A program made the translations under genes and the position numbers. Below are positions 52,315 to 61,041 of a DNA stretch of 64,000 bases, piece by piece; within the stretch, counting starts at the first letter, position 1, and each line of letters starts with the position of its first letter. Under the pieces are notes generated by a model. That model saw nothing but the letters and a program-made list of their open reading frames with translations, searched no databases and was not told the DNA's origin. The stretch covers positions 1 through 64,000 of the forward strand of contig NZ_LGEK01000003.1 in the NCBI RefSeq assembly GCF_001636615.1. The letters run 5' to 3'. The DNA comes from Mucilaginibacter sp. L294. GTDB lineage: Bacteria > Bacteroidota > Bacteroidia > Sphingobacteriales > Sphingobacteriaceae.

Positions 52315-53253
52315 TTATAGGTTTGCAGCGGGCGCAACAGATTTAAAATCGTCGAAACCCAGTTCAGAAACATCTAATTTAAAGTTTTTGAACTGTTCTG
52401 CAGTCATATTGGCCACCGGAAGTCTAAATTCTCCGCAATCCACCCCCACCAGCTTCATATAGGCCTTGCCTGTGGCAATTCCCCCATATTTACCCAGCAG
52501 GCGTATCATATCTATCGATTTTTGCTGCAGCTGCTGCGCCCTGGCCAGATCGTTATTATCAAAAGCGGCTATCAATTCATGATATAATGGCGCCGCATAA
52601 TTAAATGTGCTGCCTACCGCGCCTTTGGTACCCAGCGCAAGGGCCGAAAGCATATTTTCATCACGGCCCCAAAGCATATCATATTTACCGTTTTTGAAGC
52701 TGATACAGCTCTGAAAATCCATAAAATCCTCATGGGTATATTTTATGCCGGCCAGGTTATCAATTTTACCATCTAATGCTTTCAGCAACTCGAACATGGA
52801 GAAATTGCCGCCTGTTAATACCGGGATATGGTAATAATAAAATGGCATGCCCGGCACGGCTGATGCCACTGCTATGCAACTCTCTGCCAGCATTTGGGTG
52901 TTTGCCGGTTTAAAATAAAATGGTGAGGTTAACGAAACCGCGTATAACCCTGCCTTTTGCGCATGCTTGGCCAGGTCAATACAATCGGCCAGGCAGGTAC
53001 CGCCTAAAAAGGCCATAACCTTAAAATCCGGGTCGTGGTTAGATGCTTTGGCCCAGGCTTCGGCAATCAGTTTCTTTTCGTTTAAAGTTAGGGAAACCCC
53101 TTCGCCGGTCGACCCGTTAATGAATGCGCCGGTAATACCATTACTTTTTAAAAATGCGTAGTACGCAGGGATAATATCCAGGTCCAGTTCACCCTCGCCA
53201 TTTAATGGCGAAAAGGGTGCACTGATCAATCCTTGTAAATGTTCAATTTTCAT
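52315..53253 (-). CDS. nanA: N-acetylneuraminate lyase
   Basis: 312 residues from the ATG at 53253 (MKIEHLQGLISAPFSPL); an ATG at 53271 would add six residues. Class I aldolase of the DHDPS/NAL family: Schiff-base Lys171 in AGIKYTHEDF, Tyr141 in MPFYYYHIP and NGSTGEG at 47-52. It splits Neu5Ac into ManNAc and pyruvate in the cytoplasm. Located 65 nt after susD and directly before nanM, as in a dedicated sialic acid operon. Confidence 0.94.
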   Translation of the reverse strand: MKIEHLQGLISAPFSPLNGEGELDLDIIPAYYAFLKSNGITGAFINGSTGEGVSLTLNEKKLIAEAWAKASNHDPDFKVMAFLGGTCLADCIDLAKHAQKAGLYAVSLTSPFYFKPANTQMLAESCIAVASAVPGMPFYYYHIPVLTGGNFSMFELLKALDGKIDNLAGIKYTHEDFMDFQSCISFKNGKYDMLWGRDENMLSALALGTKGAVGSTFNYAAPLYHELIAAFDNNDLARAQQLQQKSIDMIRLLGKYGGIATGKAYMKLVGVDCGEFRLPVANMTAEQFKNFKLDVSELGFDDFKSVAPAANL

Positions 53254-53318
53254 GTATTTCTTATCTATCAAAATATTAAGCGGAGGGATGATCCCCCGCT
53301 TAAATCATAATTTGTTTG

Positions 53319-54863
53319 TTAAAAAGCAGAATAGCCTGTGGTTTGCGTCAACAACCTGTTATTGGTTAATGTGGTACGGTCAATTGGCCACAACAGCGCA
53401 TATGCCTGTGATGCAGGTAAGGTGGTGTGTTCAAATACAAAACTATCCCCGGCCCTGCGCAGGTCATACCAGCGCTTGCCTTCAAATACAAACTCAAAAA
53501 ACCGTTCCTGCAAAATGGCCTCTACCGGTGTGGCATCAACTGTTTGGTTGGGGTATCCCTGTACTGCTATGCTGTAATTGGCGCCAAAAGCCCTTGCCCT
53601 TACCAGGTTAAGCTCTGTTACCGGCGATTCGCCTAACGCTACTTTAGCCTCGGCAAGCATCAGCAGCAGATCGGCATAACGGTAAATAGGAAAATCATTG
53701 GTGATAACCCTGGAGCCTGCATTTTGCTCTCCCCGGTATTTATCTGCAAAACAACCGGCTATTTTAAATGTGCCATCGGCTAATTTTTGGTAGGCCGGCT
53801 GTATGCTGGCCAATTTTCTGCTATCCAGATCATCAAACTTCCTGAAAGCGGCTATCCTAACGGGTGCCCTTAGCAGACCTCCCCAGTTGTCGGTAGTGGG
53901 TGAGAACTGGCGGTTGGCCAATGAGTCGTAAAAGTTAGAGATCAAGCCGCTTTGCGGTACAAAACTGCCCTGCACAAAAGACATTGATGCTTCGTTAAGC
54001 TGGTAATGGCTTACAAATATCATCTCGTTATTGCCTTTGGTAGTGGTAGCAAATACATCGCTGTATTTTGCCTGCAACTGCAAAGCCGGTACATTGGTTT
54101 GGATATCGGTAAGCGCTGCTTTAGCGGTAGTGGCATCTGTAGTACCGCCGCTGCGGTGTGCTGTCCACAGGTAAACATCTGCTTTAAGCATCAGCGTGGC
54201 TGATTTTGACCAATACGACTTTAAGTTTTTGAAAGTGTAATCTGTTCCGAAACTTGCAACCGATTTATCGATATCTGCCTTAATAAGCGCCATTACATCT
54301 GCCGCAGGCGAAGCCGCCTTGGCCAGGTTGGATATATCCAACGTAGCACCTGAGGTAGGTTCTGTTTGTATAATAACGCTACCCCAGCTACGGTAAAGCT
54401 GGTAATAGTAAAATGCACGCATCCCGTACGCTATGCCTAAATAGTAGTTTTTATTTGCTGGCGATACAATATCAGTGCTGTTTAGCTTGCTTATTAATAA
54501 ATTAAGCTGGTTGATATTGTTATAAAACCCACCAAAACTGCTTACGCCAGGATTATCCAAGTTCAGGTTTTGTGTCCAGAGCCTTTCAAGGCCCTGAGTG
54601 GCTTCGCCGGTAAACGTACCGTTAGTACCCGGGTCTGTCGCGAAGATATCTGCACGCATTTCGCCAAGCGTTTGGAACGCGCTGTTGTTAGCTCTGAATT
54701 GAGCATGTACCCCCGCCACGAAAGAATCGAACTGGTCGGCGGTTTTCCAGAAATTACCGTCGGTAACGCTGCTTACTGGTGACAGATCCAGCTGCTTCCG
54801 GCACGAGCTTGATAATCCCAGGATAAACAATCCTGATAAGATCACTATTATATATTTTTTCAT
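53319..54863 (-). CDS. RagB/SusD lipoprotein of the sialic acid operon
   Basis: 514 residues with lipobox LSSSCRK. SusD landmarks: YGMRAFYYYQLYRSWGSVIIQTEP (about residue 145) and ILQERFFEFVFEGKRWYDLRRAG near the C-terminus. Encoded 17 nt after the operon's susC. By analogy with NanU/NanO of Bacteroides and Tannerella it should bind sialic acid or sialoglycans at the cell surface. Confidence 0.94.
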   Translation of the reverse strand: MKKYIIVILSGLFILGLSSSCRKQLDLSPVSSVTDGNFWKTADQFDSFVAGVHAQFRANNSAFQTLGEMRADIFATDPGTNGTFTGEATQGLERLWTQNLNLDNPGVSSFGGFYNNINQLNLLISKLNSTDIVSPANKNYYLGIAYGMRAFYYYQLYRSWGSVIIQTEPTSGATLDISNLAKAASPAADVMALIKADIDKSVASFGTDYTFKNLKSYWSKSATLMLKADVYLWTAHRSGGTTDATTAKAALTDIQTNVPALQLQAKYSDVFATTTKGNNEMIFVSHYQLNEASMSFVQGSFVPQSGLISNFYDSLANRQFSPTTDNWGGLLRAPVRIAAFRKFDDLDSRKLASIQPAYQKLADGTFKIAGCFADKYRGEQNAGSRVITNDFPIYRYADLLLMLAEAKVALGESPVTELNLVRARAFGANYSIAVQGYPNQTVDATPVEAILQERFFEFVFEGKRWYDLRRAGDSFVFEHTTLPASQAYALLWPIDRTTLTNNRLLTQTTGYSAF

Positions 54864-54880
54864 TTGAAAATTTTTAAAGG

Positions 54881-57800
54881 TTAGAATGATGCCTGAATAC
54901 CCAGCACAAATGTTTTAGGCGTTGGATAAGTACCTTGGTACACACCCGTTAACGACCCGTTTAATATGGGCGCCTCTGGTGTTGGCCCGCTGAATTTTTT
55001 TAAGTAAAAAAGGTTTTCCCCGCTGGCAAACACCCGCACTTTTGATAAAAACTTTGTTTTATCGAGCAAAGACTTGGAGAAATCATAAGACAGCGTTATT
55101 TCACGGCAGGCTAAATAATTCCCGCTTTCATAAAAATTGGAATTATTGCCATTTAATACCGCACTGCCATTATTACCCCTCGTGTAATTCTGCTTAGAGC
55201 CAACTACCTGGTCGGCATAATAAACCTTTGGTATATCGGTATCGGTATTGGTTGGCGACCACGCCTGTTTTTGAAGTTCGATGTAGTTAAAGGTGCCCTG
55301 GTAGTTACCCAAAGTACGCGCCACAAGGTCATTGTAAATGGTATTACCTATAACGTATTCAAATCTTGAATAAAACGACAATGCTTTATAGGATACGTTA
55401 AGGTTGAAACCGCCGGTCCATTTTGGATAGATATTACCAAGGTACACCTGGTCGCGCGAATCAATCGTGTCGTTTTTATCTACATCCTGCCAGTTTACAT
55501 CACCAGGCGTAATATGTCCGCCTTTTCCGGCCGGCAAGTTTGGCCCGGTGATACCTGCAACATTATCAGTCCTTGAACCTGCAACAGCAGCTACCTCGGC
55601 AGCATCTTTAAATATAGATACCTGTTTGTAACCGTAGATCTGCCCTAACGGCTGGCCTTCCTGGATACCGCCTACCCAAATAACCTTGCCCGATTTTGGA
55701 TCGTAAACCTGTAAACCGCCCTGCCTGTTATTTTCATTACCGTTATAAGGCAATTTAAGCACCTTGTTTTTTACGTATGATGCGGTAGCTCCAATATCAA
55801 TCCTTAACCCATTTGGTTTATTAAGTACATTGGCCTTTACTGTAAATTCGTACCCTTTGTTTTGCAGTGTACCAAGGTTGGTTTGAATGTTGGCAAAACC
55901 GGTGTAGCTTGGTAATGGTAAACTGGTTAATAAGTCGCTGGTGGTACGGTTGTAATAGTCAAACAGTAAGCTTACCTTATCGTTAAAAAAGCCTATGTCG
56001 GCACCAATATCTATGGTGCGGCTTTTTTCCCATCTTAAGTTGGCGTTGGTTAACCCTGTATTAAGGAAACTGCCCTGCCCGTTATATAAAGTTTGCGCGG
56101 CATAAACACCCTGCACATCATAATTACCCAGGCCGGCTATATTGCCGTTTGAGCCGTAGCTTATACGGGGTTTTAAAGTAGAGAACACCTTGTTTAAGCC
56201 CCAGTTTTCAAAGAAAGCTTCCTTGGTTACGTTCCACCCGGCAGATACGCCCGGGAAATAACCGATCCTGTTGTTAGCAGCAAGCTGAGAAACACCATCT
56301 TCCCTTAGTACAAAGTTAAGCAGGTACTTATCATCATAAGTATAATTTAAACGTGTAAACGTAGAGATGATACGGTTTTCGGCCTGATTGCTATAATTAC
56401 CACTAACACCAAACGAATTGGTACCAACAGCAAATATAGTTGAGGCATTGGCTGTGGATATATTATCAGTTGGCGCATTGGTACCATCAACTTGTATGGT
56501 AAGGCCTTTTTGATCGTAATATTCGGCACCTATCATAGCACTTATATCGTGCTTGCCAAATGATTTGGTATAATTAAGGATGGCATTGTAGGTTTGCTGA
56601 AAATTTCTGGAGTAACCGGCAATAGCGTCCCTGCTGGTGCTGCTGTATGATGGCGGACTTGCAAACAACGTAGCGTAGGTTTGCGTAGCCTGCTGGAACG
56701 ATTGGTTAATTTGCTGGTTTAAATAACCACTGCCGGATACTTTTAAGAATAAGTTAGATGTGATATCCCATTTAACGGCCGCGTTGGCGGTAATCCTGTC
56801 AACCTCATTGCTGCGCTTTAATTTACCCAGCCAGTATAACGGGTTACCATCGCTGATGGCGTTGCCCGGGTTAGGCTGCGTTTTGGCAGCATCCAACCAG
56901 GGGTTAAAAGTTGGCCATAAGGCTAAAGTACGGTACAGGGAATTTACATCGCCTGCGGGGGCGCCTAACTGCGAGGCGGTAGAAAGGGTTACCCCTGTAA
57001 ACACTTCTAAATTGGGTTTTACCTTGTACGAGCCATTAAAATCGGCTGAGTAACGGTTGTAATTTGACCCTACGATCACCCCGTCTTCGTTATAATAATC
57101 TAAACTGGCAAAAAACTTGCCTTTCTCGTTACCACCCATCGCGCTCAGGTAATGATCCTGCGTACGTGTATTGCGGAACAGCAGGTTTTCTACTTCTTTG
57201 CTGTGATCTTTATAAATGATACGGCTACCCGGGTTGGCCGGGTCTTCCATATCCTGCCAGCCCTGCGATAACAGGTTCTGGTTTGCCGTTGTTTCGGCCC
57301 TGATATCAAAGGATGCCAGGTTCGCGGCATCGGTTAATAAGCCATACCCGCGGCTGGCGTTGATCTGCGCAAGCGTCCTGCCCGAGTTTACGTTTCCTAA
57401 ACGGTTATAATAGATGTAATCGCCGGCGTTCATATAGTTGTAACCCTGGCGCTGCTGGTTAAAGCCTTGCGTAAATTTATAGCTTACCTGGGCTGCGCCG
57501 GATTTGCCTTGCTTGGTAGTGATGAGGATCACCCCGTTATTGGCTCGGGCGCCATATATGGCTGTCGAAGCCGCATCCTTCAAAAGATCGATCGATGCGA
57601 TATCATCTGCCGGGATATCATTATAAGCCCGGATGATCCCGTCGACTACTACTAACGGAGCACCGGGACTGTTAATGGATGCACCACCCCTCAGCACAAT
57701 TAATGGTGTTGCCCCCGGGGCACCGCTGCTGTTTACTACCTGCAAGCCCGATATGGTTCCCTGCAGGGCGCTACCAACATTTGCACGCGGCGCGGTTGCC

Positions 57801-58201
57801 AATACTTTATTATCTAAAGTGGCTATGGCACTGGTAACGCTTTTGCGCGATTGGGTGCCATACCCTACTACCACCACCTCGTTAAGGGTTTTGTTATCCG
57901 GCTTAAGGGTTACATTGATCACCGCCTGCTGGCCAACTGTAATTTCCTGCGTTCCGTAGCCCATGAAACGGAACATCAGCACATCGCCTGGTGATGCCTG
58001 GATGGTGTAAGAGCCATCTACCGTTGTAGGTATGCCCTGGGTGGTGCCTTTAATAGACACGGTGACACCCGGCAACGGGCTATGGTCGTCATCAGCGATA
58101 ACCTGCCCGCTGATCTTTTTTGTTTGGGCTTGTGCAAACGTAAAAAGCAATAGGCCAATTACAGTAAGCAAAGCCCGGTGAAGGGTAAATTTTCGGTTCA
58201 T
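54881..58201 (-). CDS. SusC/RagA transporter of the sialic acid operon
   Basis: 1106 residues: signal peptide, carboxypeptidase-regulatory-like domain (KISGQVIADDDHSPLPGVTVSIKG), TonB-box-like VVVVGYGTQSRKSVTSAI, plug (RANNGVILITTKQGKSG) and barrel ending in QASF. No STN domain, consistent with control by the GntR/FCD repressor rather than a FecI/FecR pair. First gene of the nan operon; promoter and operator lie at 58220-58274. By analogy with NanO it imports sialic acid or sialo-oligosaccharide (inference). Confidence 0.94.
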   Translation of the reverse strand: MNRKFTLHRALLTVIGLLLFTFAQAQTKKISGQVIADDDHSPLPGVTVSIKGTTQGIPTTVDGSYTIQASPGDVLMFRFMGYGTQEITVGQQAVINVTLKPDNKTLNEVVVVGYGTQSRKSVTSAIATLDNKVLATAPRANVGSALQGTISGLQVVNSSGAPGATPLIVLRGGASINSPGAPLVVVDGIIRAYNDIPADDIASIDLLKDAASTAIYGARANNGVILITTKQGKSGAAQVSYKFTQGFNQQRQGYNYMNAGDYIYYNRLGNVNSGRTLAQINASRGYGLLTDAANLASFDIRAETTANQNLLSQGWQDMEDPANPGSRIIYKDHSKEVENLLFRNTRTQDHYLSAMGGNEKGKFFASLDYYNEDGVIVGSNYNRYSADFNGSYKVKPNLEVFTGVTLSTASQLGAPAGDVNSLYRTLALWPTFNPWLDAAKTQPNPGNAISDGNPLYWLGKLKRSNEVDRITANAAVKWDITSNLFLKVSGSGYLNQQINQSFQQATQTYATLFASPPSYSSTSRDAIAGYSRNFQQTYNAILNYTKSFGKHDISAMIGAEYYDQKGLTIQVDGTNAPTDNISTANASTIFAVGTNSFGVSGNYSNQAENRIISTFTRLNYTYDDKYLLNFVLREDGVSQLAANNRIGYFPGVSAGWNVTKEAFFENWGLNKVFSTLKPRISYGSNGNIAGLGNYDVQGVYAAQTLYNGQGSFLNTGLTNANLRWEKSRTIDIGADIGFFNDKVSLLFDYYNRTTSDLLTSLPLPSYTGFANIQTNLGTLQNKGYEFTVKANVLNKPNGLRIDIGATASYVKNKVLKLPYNGNENNRQGGLQVYDPKSGKVIWVGGIQEGQPLGQIYGYKQVSIFKDAAEVAAVAGSRTDNVAGITGPNLPAGKGGHITPGDVNWQDVDKNDTIDSRDQVYLGNIYPKWTGGFNLNVSYKALSFYSRFEYVIGNTIYNDLVARTLGNYQGTFNYIELQKQAWSPTNTDTDIPKVYYADQVVGSKQNYTRGNNGSAVLNGNNSNFYESGNYLACREITLSYDFSKSLLDKTKFLSKVRVFASGENLFYLKKFSGPTPEAPILNGSLTGVYQGTYPTPKTFVLGIQASF

Positions 58202-58219
58202 TTTTTGATTGAGTTAGTT

Positions 58220-58244
58220 TTGTATTATGTCATACATAATACAA
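58220..58244. promoter_or_regulatory. Operator of the nan operon (FadR/FCD-type)
   Basis: A perfect 11-bp inverted repeat, TTGTATTATGT (58220-58230) and its complement (58234-58244), separated by 3 nt. The GTAT...ATAC-type arms are typical of FadR-subfamily GntR operators. It overlaps the -7 element of the nan susC promoter and lies 19 bp before the start codon, a repressing position. The divergent FCD regulator at 58382 is the likely binder. Confidence 0.78.
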
Positions 58245-58274
58245 TTATAGAAAATTTTATTTTATATTCACAAA
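58242..58274 (-). promoter_or_regulatory. Bacteroidota promoter of the nan operon
   Basis: On the minus strand TTTG (58271-58274) and TATAATTG (58242-58249) are 21 nt apart, matching the TTTG/TANNTTTG consensus with one mismatch. The -7 element overlaps the inverted repeat described above. Confidence 0.65.
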
Positions 58275-58333
58275 ATAAATCGTGATATATTTTTCATTTG
58301 ATTATCTGAGTGTTATGAATACACTTACAGAAT

Positions 58334-58366
58334 TTTGATAATTATTGATAGCTATTTGTATGTTTG
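58334..58366 (+). promoter_or_regulatory. Bacteroidota promoter of the FCD regulator gene
   Basis: TTTG (58334-58337), a 21-nt spacer and TATGTTTG (58359-58366), a perfect TANNTTTG match. Transcription would begin about 8-10 nt before the ATG at 58382, giving a very short leader. Confidence 0.7.
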
Positions 58367-58381
58367 CAGGGTTAGAAAATT

Positions 58382-59089
58382 ATGAGCAATAACGGCCTTA
58401 TTCAAAACATTAAAAATGTGGATACCAGTTCGCTGGTAGACCGGGTTGAAAAAAACCTGATCGAACTTTTTATTGAAAAAAACTTTAAAGTTGGTGATGC
58501 TATCCCCAAAGAGCTGGAACTATCGGCCGCTCTGGGAGTAAGCCGCACGGTGATCAGGGAAGCCCTGCTCAGGCTGCGGTTAATGGGACTGATAGATTCA
58601 AGAAAAAAACGCGGTGCGGTGCTTACCAGCCCCGACCTGGTTTCGATACTTGAAAAAAGCATGAACCCGCAGATACTTGACACAGTTACCCTCAAAGAGA
58701 TATTTGAAATGCGCCTGGCCCTTGAAATTGGCATGGCCGATTTTATAATAGAACGTATAAAGCCTGGTGATATAGCCGAACTTAGGTTGATAGTTGCTGT
58801 GGAGCCTGCACAATCACAAGCTGCTATATTTGATGTAGAACAGGAAATTAAATTTCATGGAAAGCTGTACGATATTACCGGGAATGAAACCCTGCGCAAA
58901 TTTCAAAAACTACTGCTTCCGGTATTTGATTATGTACACCAAAGCGGCCTACTTAAAAAACCAGTCAAACTAAAAAAATTCGTTTCGCATGCCGGGCTCA
59001 TCGATCTGATCGAAAAAGGATCTGCAGAGATGCTGCGGAACGGGATCCGCAATCACCTGGAAAACCATTTTGCAAGGCTGTTTGATTAA
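58382..59089 (+). CDS. GntR-family regulator, FadR/FCD subfamily (probable nan repressor)
   Basis: 235 residues. Winged helix at about 15-80 (VEKNLIELFIEKNFKVGDAIPKELELSAALGVSRTVIREALLRLRLMGLIDSRKKRGAVL) and an all-helical FCD effector domain at about 95-230 (LKEIFEMRLALEIGMADFII...VEQEIKFHGKLYDITGNETL, with His residues in the metal/ligand pocket). It is divergent from the nan operon, whose promoter carries a perfect inverted repeat. NanR of enterobacteria is of the same subfamily, so a sialic-acid-responsive repressor is likely (inference). It converges on the urea transporter with a 24-bp gap. Confidence 0.9.
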   Translation: MSNNGLIQNIKNVDTSSLVDRVEKNLIELFIEKNFKVGDAIPKELELSAALGVSRTVIREALLRLRLMGLIDSRKKRGAVLTSPDLVSILEKSMNPQILDTVTLKEIFEMRLALEIGMADFIIERIKPGDIAELRLIVAVEPAQSQAAIFDVEQEIKFHGKLYDITGNETLRKFQKLLLPVFDYVHQSGLLKKPVKLKKFVSHAGLIDLIEKGSAEMLRNGIRNHLENHFARLFD

Positions 59090-59113
59090 TGAGCAATTAC
59101 ATGGGGTAACTGT

Positions 59114-59995
59114 TTATTGCTTTAATTTTAAATAAACCGTTTGTTTTGCAACCTTTATAACCATGGCAAGCCAGGTAGCCAATATAAAGGGGAATGTTAA
59201 TGCAGGCAAATGCAAATACCGCATTTGAATTGTAATGAGAACAGACAAGGCAACGGATATTAACGCCATTAAAAAATCTTCTGCTTTATTACCTGCAAAT
59301 GCAATAGCACAAAGCACAGCGTTATAACTCAGCAACCCCATATAAATATCATTTATGGGTTCTTTTAAATAGTAAGCTATCACGCTGCTTAATAAAATGC
59401 TCACGAGCGCATAAACTGCGGCAATAGGTCGGTTAATAAAAACACCGATGATAAAAAGGATTCCAGCCCAGATATTATCCTGAAAAATTACCTGCCCAAA
59501 CCCGTGAGAAAATAATGCGATATAATTATTTTGATATACGTTGGTTGCCGCAGGCTGGGGCTGCATTAAAGTTGGGTAATAACCAACAATGATCAAACAC
59601 AGCCAGGTGACCAAAATAAACGGAAAAGTAAAAGCGGGTACCTTTTTTGCAATAAATAAATGTTGTATGATGGTTGCCAGTACCGAGCCAATAACAATAG
59701 CCACCCAAGCTATTGTAGTTAATTGAAAAAAACAACTTAATGCTACACCTACCAGCGCGGCACTAAAGCCGTAAAGCCCGTTATTGATCTCGTCTTTATT
59801 GTATTTTAATAGTATCGCAGCAAAAGTGCCTGTGGTTACTGCTATTGTAACGGCAAGGCCCATCATTAATGAGCCACAGCAAATACCAGCTAAAAAAAAC
59901 AAACCTGTTAAGTAATTATGCTGCAGCATAATTTGCCCAATACCCCTAAAAAAAGGAGCTATAATTGCTAAAAAAGATTGTTTTTGCTTAGTCAT
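59114..59995 (-). CDS. Urea transporter family (UT) channel
   Basis: 293 residues, almost entirely membrane helices, with the two-fold internal repeat of the UT family: FRGIGQIMLQHNYLTGLFFLAGI / FGQVIFQDNIWAGILFIIGV, NNGLYGFSAALVGVALSCF / DIYMGLLSYNAVLCAIAFAG, and PAFTFPFILVTW / PALTFPFILATW. It should be a passive urea channel. No urease or urea-carboxylase gene is in the window. It is 112 nt after the LysR stop, with small inverted repeats in between, so it may have its own promoter or be the tail of that operon. Confidence 0.9.
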   Translation of the reverse strand: MTKQKQSFLAIIAPFFRGIGQIMLQHNYLTGLFFLAGICCGSLMMGLAVTIAVTTGTFAAILLKYNKDEINNGLYGFSAALVGVALSCFFQLTTIAWVAIVIGSVLATIIQHLFIAKKVPAFTFPFILVTWLCLIIVGYYPTLMQPQPAATNVYQNNYIALFSHGFGQVIFQDNIWAGILFIIGVFINRPIAAVYALVSILLSSVIAYYLKEPINDIYMGLLSYNAVLCAIAFAGNKAEDFLMALISVALSVLITIQMRYLHLPALTFPFILATWLAMVIKVAKQTVYLKLKQ

Positions 59996-60097
59996 TGGTT
60001 TGGTTTAAGTATCAATATAAGCCTGTAACAAGATGAAGATAGGCGTTATTTCGGATTTTCCATACACAATAACGCACCTATTTAGGGCCTACTCCTA

Positions 60098-60116
60098 CAG
60101 CTATAAATTATAGCTG
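60098..60116 (-). terminator. Hairpin overlapping the LysR stop codon
   Basis: CAGCTATAA and its complement flank a single central base (60098-60116) and include the stop codon of the LysR gene. No T-run follows on the minus strand. A second weak inverted repeat, GCGTTATT/AATAACGC, lies at 60043-60075. Either could limit read-through into the urea transporter gene. Confidence 0.3.
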
Positions 60117-61007
60117 GCCTTTGTGGGTTTTGGCAAAACGGATAAAAACCTCAGCCAATGAAGAGGGCTGCCCGTGTGGCTGTATAAAGTAAAAAGGCCG
60201 CTCGATGGATAAACCTTTGATATCAATGATATGGCATTCATTATTCTTCAGCTCTTTTAAAATAGCGTGTATGGATAAAAATGCCAGGCAGTTGCTGTGC
60301 AGTAAATACGACTTGATACTTTCTGTACTGCCTAACTGCATTTCGGTTTGCAGGTCGGCTAATTTGATATGGTGAGGTTTGAGTGCGTGGGCAATCACAT
60401 CCAACGTTCCCGAACCTGGTTCGCGCATTAGTAAAGGATAGTTTTTGAGTTCTTCAGGCTTGATTGTACCTTTTTTGAATGCCGGGCTATTCCCGGCGCT
60501 TACCAACACAAGCTCGTCCTGAAAGTATTCTTCATATTTGATTTGCGGGTTGCGGGATACCCCCTCAATAATACCGGTTTCAATTTCCTTATTTAACAAA
60601 GCCTGCTCAATCTCTTCGGTATTCCCGGTAATAAGCTGCACCTGGATGTCCCTGAATTTTTTATGAAAAAGCGCTAATACCGGTGGTATCACATATTGTG
60701 CTACGGTGGTGCTGGCACCCAAACGGAGGATGCCCTTATGCTGTTTAACCAGCAGGCTCATATCAAACTCCAATTCGCGGTATAGGTTTAGTAGCTGATC
60801 GGCATATTGCAAAAGCATTTCGCCTGCTGCGGTCAGCAGGATCTTTTTGTTTCCACTACGCTCAAAGAGAGTTGTTTTATATTCCGCTTCCAGCTCCTTA
60901 ATATGCTTTGTTACCGCCGGCTGGCTGATGTGCAATTCGGCCGAGGCCTTTGTGAAATTAAGCCTCTTGGCTACGGCGTAGAAAACTTGCAAGCGAAAGT
61001 CTAACAT
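60108..61007 (-). CDS. LysR-family regulator, CysL/YeiE-like
   Basis: 299 residues. Winged helix at 1-60 (LQVFYAVAKRLNFTKASAELHISQPAVTKHIKELEAEYKTTLFER); effector domain from about 88 with GASTTVAQYVIPPVL, TGNTEEIEQALLNKEIETGIIEG and LLMREPGSGT, segments characteristic of the CysL/YeiE group, which in other bacteria controls sulfur-related genes. It is the fourth gene after a predicted LysR-type site at 63626-63664 and is 34 nt downstream of the binding-protein gene, suggesting it regulates the cluster it belongs to. Confidence 0.88.
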   Translation of the reverse strand: MLDFRLQVFYAVAKRLNFTKASAELHISQPAVTKHIKELEAEYKTTLFERSGNKKILLTAAGEMLLQYADQLLNLYRELEFDMSLLVKQHKGILRLGASTTVAQYVIPPVLALFHKKFRDIQVQLITGNTEEIEQALLNKEIETGIIEGVSRNPQIKYEEYFQDELVLVSAGNSPAFKKGTIKPEELKNYPLLMREPGSGTLDVIAHALKPHHIKLADLQTEMQLGSTESIKSYLLHSNCLAFLSIHAILKELKNNECHIIDIKGLSIERPFYFIQPHGQPSSLAEVFIRFAKTHKGQL

Positions 61008-61041
61008 GTTTTTAGTATTTGATTATCAGGAGCTGCATAAA

